Source: Candidatus Rifleibacteriota bacterium (lineage in GTDB: Bacteria > Vulcanimicrobiota > Xenobia > Xenobiales > Xenobiaceae). Taken from it: a stretch of DNA of 11,508 nt. Position numbers and translations under genes: made by a program. Each line of letters starts with the position of its first letter. Positions within the stretch are counted from its first letter, which is position 1. The notes under the pieces are model-generated. The model was not told the DNA's origin, did not search any database, and worked only from the letters and a program-made list of their open reading frames with translations. Shown piece by piece: positions 5,793-11,508 of this stretch. The DNA lies in contig CAAGRW010000179.1 of NCBI GenBank assembly GCA_900772775.1, positions 1-11,508 on the forward strand, read 5' to 3'.

Positions 5793-7022
5793 TTATTTAG
5801 GCAAATACGTGTATTTTTTGTTAATTTTCTTGTCAAAGAGATGATTTTTTTTCAGAGATTCTTCAACTAACTTAGCCATAAAGCGGTGACCTTCGGGAGT
5901 AAAATGGATTGCGTCAGCAAAGAGCCGGTCGTATTTGTAAGCTGGCAAAGACGCAAAAGCTTGAGGAGCGTCTATTAAGGGAATATTGTATTTTTGGGAA
6001 AGTTGGCGTAAAGCTTCATGATACAATGGCAAGCGCGAGTTGTTGGGAATATGGCGATTGGTGGGCTCTAAAAGAAAATAGAGAGTAAAATGATCTTGTT
6101 GAGAAAGTTTATAAAAACTTTCCATATTTTCTATAAATTCTGTTAAAGGTACTCGCTCTGTGGAATTTATGTTTTGATTGGCGAAATTATATACTGAATC
6201 TGTATTGCGAAAGCGCAAAATTAGACTGCGTAATAAAAGGCAAGAATGGCTGCGATACATCCAAGAGCGTACAAAGTATAACCATTTTTTATCAGTTAAG
6301 ACTGAACGATCGGTAGAAAATCCTTCATTAGAATCGTGATAACCAAAAGCTTCAACTACAAGATCTGGCTTATAATGAGCCAAATCTGATTTGTAGAGCA
6401 TCAGACCTTGCCAAGAAGAATATCCTGAGATGGCTCCATCGATTACTTCAATTTTTTTATAACCATGAGCTTTTAAATTGTGCTTACGCAAGTTGTTTTG
6501 CAATACTTTAGGATAGCAATGGTGAGGAGCATACTGGTAGCGAAAGGCAGAAATAGCCTGTGAATCGCCGAGAAAAGCTAAGCGAAAAGTTTGAGGAGAT
6601 TTGCTGTGATTGTACTCTTGATCGAAAATGCCGCTAATAGAATCGCGAGAGGTGCCTGCCATATTGGTTCTTAAGCCTCTAGCATTGTGGGTAATTTCCG
6701 GATTGGCTTTCCAGAAAGTTAAAGGATCGGGAATAAATAGGTGAGTGGAGCTGTAATATGGCAAATGGAGTAGCGCTTCAAATAAAAAAAAGAAAGTGGC
6801 TACTGCTATACTGTTGCGCATTAAGGGAGAGAGCTGAGTCCAGTGTTTGGAATACTTATTGAGTATTTGGGCAATTTTACAAAGCGAAACTAAAATAAGT
6901 GCTCCCAGCAACAGACCGGCAATTATTTGACTGTCTAGCAGCTTGGGAATGTTGCCGATTATATATTGAGAGCGCAAGGCTGTCTCTCCGCCGCTGACTA
7001 TATAAAATGAACTGTCTTCCAT
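5793..7022 (-). CDS. Membrane-anchored SGNH/GDSL hydrolase family protein
   Basis: A 409-residue protein with two predicted membrane helices (about residues 33-52 and 71-88) followed by a hydrolase domain. The SGNH blocks can be followed: block I FLGDSQA with nucleophile Ser154, block II around ISGYSSWQG (Gly200), block III GYHDSNE in place of the usual GxND, and block V FADAIHFTPEGH with Asp370 and His373. Families with this layout act on ester groups of envelope polysaccharides or lipids, with the catalytic domain probably outside the cytoplasmic membrane; the actual substrate is not evident. The C-terminus is Lys-rich. The start ATG has only a weak G-rich site upstream. Asn and Asp codons end mostly in T, unlike the amylase and EEP genes. 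The 98-base gap to the U32 gene contains a hairpin. Confidence 0.82.
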   Translation of the reverse strand: MEDSSFYIVSGGETALRSQYIIGNIPKLLDSQIIAGLLLGALILVSLCKIAQILNKYSKHWTQLSPLMRNSIAVATFFFLFEALLHLPYYSSTHLFIPDPLTFWKANPEITHNARGLRTNMAGTSRDSISGIFDQEYNHSKSPQTFRLAFLGDSQAISAFRYQYAPHHCYPKVLQNNLRKHNLKAHGYKKIEVIDGAISGYSSWQGLMLYKSDLAHYKPDLVVEAFGYHDSNEGFSTDRSVLTDKKWLYFVRSWMYRSHSCLLLRSLILRFRNTDSVYNFANQNINSTERVPLTEFIENMESFYKLSQQDHFTLYFLLEPTNRHIPNNSRLPLYHEALRQLSQKYNIPLIDAPQAFASLPAYKYDRLFADAIHFTPEGHRFMAKLVEESLKKNHLFDKKINKKYTYLPK

Positions 7023-7061
7023 ATATCGGCCCCAAATTTTTTATGTTGCCAGAGTAAGAAT

Positions 7062-7099
7062 ATCCCTTCCGGGCGCAACTAGGTGAACCAGGAAGGGAT
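7062..7099 (-). terminator. Inverted repeat after the U32 gene
   Basis: ATCCCTTCC (7062-7070) and its perfect complement (7091-7099) form a 9-bp stem with a 20-base loop, in the gap between the U32 stop and the SGNH start. No T-run follows the stem on either strand. It could be a weak or factor-dependent terminator, or an mRNA 3'-end stabiliser that lowers expression of the downstream gene. Confidence 0.4.
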
Positions 7100-7120
7100 G
7101 AGTCGTAGCCTAAGCACTAT

Positions 7121-9649
7121 TTATAGCGGTGTCTGTAGCAAATTATTGTAGTATGTGAAGATCTTTTTAACTTGAGCACCGGTTTCGTCTAAAAATTCTA
7201 ACCTATAGGAACAAACTCCGGATCGGCTCAACGAGGGGAGCAATTTTTGCCTTTGTCTGGGAGTTTGATCAAAGATCGTGTTCCTACAACAATAATCATT
7301 GCGTACCAAGTGTGAATATTGCAAGCGGTCAATGATATAAAGATCTTTCTTTAGGCAAGGCTGCCCGCAAGTTTTGGCATCTTGTCCGGAACTAAGCAAG
7401 TTGGCATATAAACAATGCTGAGAATGGAAAGTTGGCATGCGCCTATAAAGAGTGAAAACTAAACGACTGACAGGATCGGCAGCGGTAGGATAAGCGGAAC
7501 TTAAGTTTTTAAGTCCGTTTATCAAGGCCAACAACTGAACTTCGTCTAGATCGTCGCTCGGGGTAAAAGTATCTAAACCCAGTCTTAAAAGAGAATCTGC
7601 ACTCAGAGAATTGGTAATATTAAAAGAAAAATCGCCATGCAAAGAAGGAATAGATTCTCCTTGCTGACGCAAGTCGAGCATATATTGTAAGCTGCCCAAA
7701 TTGCGCAATAACAGACCGTCGGGAGCAAACTTCAAAAGCGTTTGTAATGAAAGCGGATCAGCTTGCTTCTTGATTCGCGGAGTGGCTAAGTAAAGTCGGA
7801 CATCGGCTTGAGAACGTACAGCTTTGACCATAAGATTGAGTTTCTCTGGCTTAAAAGCTTCTAACTCTATAGAATCGCACCCTAGTTCCAGTGCCGCTTC
7901 AGTTTGTTCTAAAGTGCGGCATAAAACGGTCAGACAAGAGCGCATAGGTATATTTTGGCGCTTCTGAGGATTTGGCAATACAAACTTGGCAATCGGTGCG
8001 GATGTGGATCCTTTTTGCTCTAAAGCTGCTGTTAAATTGGCAACTAAAGCTCTGCGCATAGGTTTGAGCTCGGATAGTGGCAAAAACAGACCGTCTGATA
8101 AATTTTCCGCTTCAATACTTGCAATATGGAATGGAGTCTGGCTCAACTCTGAAAATTTTTCGGCAACAGAAGCTGCTGTCAGTCCACTTTTTTGAGCCGG
8201 ACTTAAGGCCGTTTGGCTACTGACAGTAAATTTTTGAGTTAAGCCTTCGGCTGTAGCTGCTATTATCAGAGGGACGCCCAGTGAACCGTGCAAACTTAAG
8301 TGCAAACCTATGCGCCCTTGTCTAGCTGTATGCATAGATTGATTTATTCGCTTAGTTGTTTGCGGAGAGCTGGTTATATAAACCAAATCGCCGATATTTA
8401 TTTTGCTTAAGTTGGGGCCGTTTTTGCCAAATCCGAGTAAGGCTGTGCCTTTTTGAACAGAGCACGAATAGATCGGGCCACCTTGTACGTCTTCCGAGTT
8501 GTTCTTTTCGTCTATAGGAGATAAGAACAACACTCCCATACCGTTTTGGGGAGTAATTGGATAAGCTGCTAGGTTTTGCTTATTTTTATCTTGAGTAACT
8601 AACTTGACTTTTATCTCGTGATTGCTCTTTTCTGCAACTACACCTAAGAGCTGTCCTCTGTGTTTAGGATAGCCTTTTTGAATAAAGGTCTGGTGATTGA
8701 CTGAAGTTAAAAAACCGGGGGTAAAACCTCGGGAAAAAGTGACGTTTAAATCGCTAAGGTTGCGACGTAACTCTAAAATTTGGGCTGCGTTAGGAGTAAT
8801 TTGTCGTCCCTGTTTGTCGAAATGGGCGTCTACCCATTCGCGCATAGTTTTGACTGCCATATAAACGTAGCTGGCTGCTTTAAGGCGTCCCTCGATCTTG
8901 AGGGAACTGACATTGGCTCTGATAAGCTCATCAATCTTATTGAAGCCGGCCAAATCGCAAGGACTGAGCAAATGGGAAGGGGAGGAAAGTTTCACTTGTC
9001 CACGGCTAAAATCTAGTTTCTGTCCGTGAGGTACAGCAGCCCAACGGAAAGGTAAACGACAAGGTTGGGCGCATTGTCCTCGGTTGGCCGAGCGTCCTCC
9101 CCAGGTTAAACTGGCTAAACACTGGCCGCTGAAAGACACACATAGAGCTCCCAAAGCGAAGACTTCCAGCTCGCAATCGGCCTCTTTTTTTACTTCGGCA
9201 ATCTCTGCAGCGCTCAGTTCTCTAGCCAAAACGACTCTTTGGAAGCCCAAATTTTTGGCAAATCTTGCTCCGCAGCCGTCACTTAAAGTCATTTGGGTGC
9301 TGGCATGGAGATGTACAGAGGGAGCTAAACGGGCAGCTAGGCGAGCAACGCCAAGATCTTGAATAATTAGAGAATCTACCTGACATTCTTCAATTTTGCT
9401 TAGAAGCTCTTTGAGTTTGGGCAATTCGCTCTCAAAAACGAGTGTATTTAAAGTTATGTAAGCCTTCGCTCCGGAAGCGTGAATTTCACGAACAGTTTCC
9501 TTCAGTTTATTCAAAGTAAAGTTTTGAGCTCTGGCTCTAGCATTGAAGCCTTCTGACAATCCAAAATAGACGGCATCGGCTCCGGCTTGCAAAGCCGCTT
9601 GCAACACTTGATAATCTCCTACCGGAGCTAAAACTTCTGGCTTTAACAT
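7121..9649 (-). CDS. U32 family protein (annotated as peptidase; RlhA/YrrO-like, large form)
   Basis: The product is 842 residues. The N-terminus MLKPEVLAPVGDYQVLQAALQAGADAVYFG is the classic U32 barrel opening. The family signature with Cys170, Cys177, Cys193 and Cys197 (CVSFSGQCLAS, then GRSANRGQCAQPCR) follows, and then the EGRLKAASYVYMAV block. A middle domain of the DUF3656 type and a second barrel-like half (about residues 575-740) lead to a Cys-rich C-terminus (HCLYANL, CGQPC, DYCCRN). Although named peptidases, studied members include RlhA and TrhP, needed for hydroxylation of 23S rRNA and tRNA, and UbiU/UbiV, which bind a 4Fe-4S cluster through four Cys. An RNA-modification role with Fe-S binding is therefore the better inference. 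AGGA lies 10 bases before the ATG; the PPTase gene ends 16 bases upstream, so the two are probably cotranscribed. Confidence 0.92.
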   Translation of the reverse strand: MLKPEVLAPVGDYQVLQAALQAGADAVYFGLSEGFNARARAQNFTLNKLKETVREIHASGAKAYITLNTLVFESELPKLKELLSKIEECQVDSLIIQDLGVARLAARLAPSVHLHASTQMTLSDGCGARFAKNLGFQRVVLARELSAAEIAEVKKEADCELEVFALGALCVSFSGQCLASLTWGGRSANRGQCAQPCRLPFRWAAVPHGQKLDFSRGQVKLSSPSHLLSPCDLAGFNKIDELIRANVSSLKIEGRLKAASYVYMAVKTMREWVDAHFDKQGRQITPNAAQILELRRNLSDLNVTFSRGFTPGFLTSVNHQTFIQKGYPKHRGQLLGVVAEKSNHEIKVKLVTQDKNKQNLAAYPITPQNGMGVLFLSPIDEKNNSEDVQGGPIYSCSVQKGTALLGFGKNGPNLSKINIGDLVYITSSPQTTKRINQSMHTARQGRIGLHLSLHGSLGVPLIIAATAEGLTQKFTVSSQTALSPAQKSGLTAASVAEKFSELSQTPFHIASIEAENLSDGLFLPLSELKPMRRALVANLTAALEQKGSTSAPIAKFVLPNPQKRQNIPMRSCLTVLCRTLEQTEAALELGCDSIELEAFKPEKLNLMVKAVRSQADVRLYLATPRIKKQADPLSLQTLLKFAPDGLLLRNLGSLQYMLDLRQQGESIPSLHGDFSFNITNSLSADSLLRLGLDTFTPSDDLDEVQLLALINGLKNLSSAYPTAADPVSRLVFTLYRRMPTFHSQHCLYANLLSSGQDAKTCGQPCLKKDLYIIDRLQYSHLVRNDYCCRNTIFDQTPRQRQKLLPSLSRSGVCSYRLEFLDETGAQVKKIFTYYNNLLQTPL

Positions 9650-9665
9650 AAAACTTAGATCCTAA

Positions 9666-10427
9666 TCAATGGCAAAAATAAAAAGTGGTCGGAAGGTCTG
9701 TCCAATTTATTATGGTGACACTTACCGAGTCAGGCACAAAATTCAAAGCTAAAGATAAATATATACCTTCTATAACTTCAGCGCTTTGTAAATATAGACA
9801 TTGCGGAGAAGGCAGGGGATTGGAGGTCAAATTCTTGGGGAGATCGGACAATACTTCGAAAGAGCTAAGGGAAGTATGCATACCTGTCCCCCAAAGTTTC
9901 AAACAAGCTTCCTTACGTGTCCAAAGTTTGGTAAAAAGTTTGTTCCGTTGAGTAGACTCTTGGCATAAATATAAACTTTGCCATTCTTCTGCACTAAAAA
10001 AGCGTTTGGCTAAAGCTAAAACTGAACGCTCCGCAACCGCTTCTAAATCTAGGCCTACTTCTGTAAATTCAAGATGATCGGTTGAGGCAACCGTCGCTAA
10101 AGCTGCCCAATCTCCGGAATGGCTCAAATTGAAGGCCAAAAGATTGTGGCTTTTTAGCTTGGGCTTCCCAAAAGGGCCTTTGTCAAAAGAAAAACCAGCG
10201 GCAGTTTCTAACAGTTCGGTATCTTGCCAATGGGACGTATTGTGCAATTGCTGAGCTAAAAGCAGCCTAAGTCCTATATGAGCGGCGGCAAAGCGGTTGC
10301 CCAACTTGGCAAAGGCAAATTTAGCTTTGCGCTGTTGTTCTTCGTGATTTAAAAGATAAGACTCCATTTCCCTGAAAGCATCAGGGAAATGGGCCAAATC
10401 AAAACAAATAATGTTTACTTTCGGCAA
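9666..10427 (-). CDS. 4'-phosphopantetheinyl transferase, Sfp type
   Basis: A 253-residue enzyme that moves the phosphopantetheine arm of coenzyme A onto a conserved Ser of carrier proteins, turning apo-ACP (or PKS/NRPS carriers) into the holo form. The motifs appear in order: GPFGKPKL (84-91), FNLSHSGDWA (99-108), the Mg-binding VGLDLEAV with Asp127 and Glu129, and KLWTRKEACLKLWGTG with Lys172, Glu173 and Lys177. Length fits the two-lobed Sfp/EntD class, not the short AcpS class. The start is TTG with only a weak AGG upstream; it retains the first beta strand (VNIICFDL), which supports it. It begins 9 bases after the fabI stop, so it is translated from the same message. No PKS or NRPS gene is in the window, so service to fatty-acid ACP is the simplest reading. 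Confidence 0.93.
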   Translation of the reverse strand: MPKVNIICFDLAHFPDAFREMESYLLNHEEQQRKAKFAFAKLGNRFAAAHIGLRLLLAQQLHNTSHWQDTELLETAAGFSFDKGPFGKPKLKSHNLLAFNLSHSGDWAALATVASTDHLEFTEVGLDLEAVAERSVLALAKRFFSAEEWQSLYLCQESTQRNKLFTKLWTRKEACLKLWGTGMHTSLSSFEVLSDLPKNLTSNPLPSPQCLYLQSAEVIEGIYLSLALNFVPDSVSVTIINWTDLPTTFYFCH

Positions 10428-10436
10428 AGAAATTGC

Positions 10437-11198
10437 CTACATTCCAACGATATTGTAGCCGCAGTCGACGTGCAGCACTTCGCCGGTGATAGCCGAAGAA
10501 GCTTGAGAAAGCAAGAATACGGCACTTTCTCCGACTTCAGCAGCGCTTACACAGCGTTTGAGAGGAGAACGCTCGCTAGTAACGTGGAGCATTTCGGTGA
10601 AGCCATGAATGCCTCTGGCGGAAAGTGTTTTGATAGCGCCGGCGGAAATGGCATTTACTCTAATATTCTGAGGGCCCAAGTCGGCAGCTAAATAGCGTAC
10701 AGAAGATTCTAAAGCCGATTTTGCTACACCCATGACGTTGTAATTCTTAACAACCTTTTCTGCGCCGAAGTAGCTAAGAGAGACAATGCTGCCACCTTCG
10801 GTCATTAAAGGAGCGGCTCTTCTGGCTAAAGCTACCAGAGAATAAACGCTAGTTTCCATGGCTGTTAAAAAGCCGCTGCGGGAAGTATCAACAAAGCGTC
10901 CCATAAGATCTTCACCTTTGGCGAAAGCTACAGAGTGAACCAAAAAGTCTAATTTGCCCCATTTAGATTCAATTTCTTGAAAGAGAGCGTCCAAACTGGC
11001 TTCGTCGTTGACGTCGCAAGGCAAGATATAACTGGCTTGCAAGCTTTCAGCCAAAGGACGCATACGTTTTTCGATGGCAGCATTAAGATAAGTGAAGCCT
11101 AACTCAGCCCCTTGTTGTTTGGCTTTTTCGGCAATTCCCCAAGCAATAGAATTTGCATTGGCTAAACCTACGATCAATCCGCGTTTTCCTTGCAGCAT
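10437..11198 (-). CDS. fabI: Enoyl-[acyl-carrier-protein] reductase, NAD(P)H-dependent
   Basis: A 253-residue enzyme that reduces trans-2-enoyl-ACP to acyl-ACP, the last step of each elongation round of type II fatty-acid synthesis, in the cytoplasm. It is a short-chain dehydrogenase-like Rossmann protein. The cofactor loop is GLANANSIAWGIA (11-23), the FabI version of the glycine-rich motif. Tyr143, Tyr153 and Lys160 (SYFGAEK and YNVMGVAK) give the FabI Tyr-x6-Lys active site, and NIRVNAISAGAIKTLSARGI is the typical substrate-loop region. Length is slightly below the E. coli enzyme. AAAGGAG lies 8 bases before the ATG. It appears to be the first gene of a fabI, PPTase, U32 operon. The family is a known target of triclosan-type inhibitors; sensitivity cannot be told here. 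Confidence 0.95.
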   Translation of the reverse strand: MLQGKRGLIVGLANANSIAWGIAEKAKQQGAELGFTYLNAAIEKRMRPLAESLQASYILPCDVNDEASLDALFQEIESKWGKLDFLVHSVAFAKGEDLMGRFVDTSRSGFLTAMETSVYSLVALARRAAPLMTEGGSIVSLSYFGAEKVVKNYNVMGVAKSALESSVRYLAADLGPQNIRVNAISAGAIKTLSARGIHGFTEMLHVTSERSPLKRCVSAAEVGESAVFLLSQASSAITGEVLHVDCGYNIVGM

Positions 11199-11206
11199 TT
11201 TATGTG

Positions 11207-11213
11207 CTCCTTT
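11207..11213 (-). promoter_or_regulatory. Ribosome binding site of fabI
   Basis: AAAGGAG on the minus strand stands 8 bases before the ATG at 11198. The remaining gap to the terminator at 11291 should contain the operon promoter, but I see no clear -35/-10 pair. Confidence 0.75.
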
Positions 11214-11288
11214 ATGAGAAATAAATCTTGTCTGCCCTTCAATTTTGGACGGCCCTCTCCTGTCGAGAAGTGTAGGTGAAAATTAAGC

Positions 11289-11322
11289 ACAAAAAAAAGA
11301 ACGCCTCCCGAAGGAGACGCCC
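11289..11322 (-). terminator. Strong intrinsic terminator with UUCG loop
   Basis: On the minus strand 11322-11313 pairs with 11308-11299 in a fully paired 10-bp stem (three G-U pairs) closed by a TTCG tetraloop, followed at once by T8 (11298-11291). It lies 33 bases past the stop of the partial gene at the right edge and insulates it from fabI. Confidence 0.93.
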
Positions 11323-11354
11323 TTGTATAGCTAACTAGCTATGAAGGCTAGAAA

Positions 11355-11508
11355 CTAACCGCGAATGTACTCATCCCATTTGCCAAACATTTTGTCTTGG
11401 GTCTTGGCACGGTTGACGGTGACGTCCTGCTGAATTTCGAAGATCTTGGTCTGGGTGTCCTGGAGAATCTTCCAGCGGTTCATCTGGCTCTTCTGAGCGT
11501 CGGCTTGC
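11355..11508 (-). CDS. C-terminal end of an unidentified helical protein (partial)
   Basis: Only the last 50 full codons lie in the window, ending in TAG at 11355-11357; the gene runs off the right edge. The visible residues begin QADAQKSQMNRWKILQD and end MFGKWDEYIRG. They are rich in Gln, Lys and Asp with regularly spaced hydrophobics and lack Pro, which suggests long amphipathic or coiled-coil helices. Codons are strongly C/G-ending (AAG, ATC, CAG, ACC, GAC, AAC), the mark of a highly expressed gene, and a strong terminator follows. I do not recognise the family. The frame is supported by the codon bias, the terminator position and the absence of stops. Confidence 0.7.
   Translation of the reverse strand, partial: QADAQKSQMNRWKILQDTQTKIFEIQQDVTVNRAKTQDKMFGKWDEYIRG

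Noticed and set aside
5494..5844. Plus-strand 116-codon open frame across the gap before the SGNH gene
   Set aside because: It overlaps the ends of two real minus-strand genes, lacks a ribosome site, and its Leu/Ile/Lys-rich translation looks like AT-rich non-coding DNA.
7065..7100. Possible tRNA or attachment site in the gap after the U32 gene
   Set aside because: The GGTTCA-like piece and inverted repeat suggested a T-arm at first, but no acceptor stem, anticodon arm or D-arm can be formed.
10389..10691. Plus-strand 100-codon frame opposite fabI
   Set aside because: It is antisense to the conserved C-terminal half of fabI, with no start signal.

Overview
This is an 11.5 kb stretch of a bacterial chromosome of moderate GC content. 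Good Shine-Dalgarno sites, intrinsic terminators and Sec signal peptides are present, and TTG is used as a start codon at least once with strong support. I saw no rRNA, tRNA, CRISPR array, insertion sequence or phage gene. The genes do not fix the phylum. The large form of the U32 protein (842 residues) and an NADH-type FabI occur in several phyla, so I leave taxonomy open.

Layout. Positions 1-110 hold the 3' flank of an alpha-amylase, with a long hairpin. A GH13 alpha-amylase-family gene lies on the minus strand at 111-1757. A divergent 261-base gap follows. A secreted S9 prolyl-oligopeptidase-type peptidase runs on the plus strand at 2019-4031, but an in-frame TAA at 2970-2972 splits it into two fragments. 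It converges, through a near-perfect bidirectional terminator (4061-4095), on a small secreted protein made of six tandem 11-residue SFPD repeats (minus, 4110-4433). The minus strand then carries an endonuclease/exonuclease/phosphatase-fold enzyme (4608-5504) with its own terminator and a long 5' region, and a membrane-anchored SGNH/GDSL hydrolase (5793-7022). Next comes a likely operon, transcribed fabI (10437-11198), then an Sfp-type phosphopantetheinyl transferase (9666-10427), then a large U32 family protein (7121-9649). The right edge holds the last 50 codons of an unidentified helical protein, ended by a strong UUCG-loop terminator.

How the genes work together. FabI completes the fatty-acid elongation cycle, and the PPTase next to it makes the holo carrier proteins that the cycle needs, so these two fit well. 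The U32 gene sits 16 bases further on and probably shares the transcript; its family includes tRNA and rRNA hydroxylation factors. The left half is mixed: carbohydrate breakdown, peptide breakdown, a small repeat protein and a phosphodiesterase-type enzyme, each with its own signals and without an obvious common pathway.

Most interesting points: the single in-frame stop in an otherwise intact S9 peptidase; the SFPD-repeat secreted protein, which resembles the knotted short-repeat 7(1) septoil-knot type; an alpha-amylase with a Ser/Ala-rich leader in place of a Sec signal; and a split in codon usage between genes. I did not find convincing evidence of a wholly new multi-gene system.
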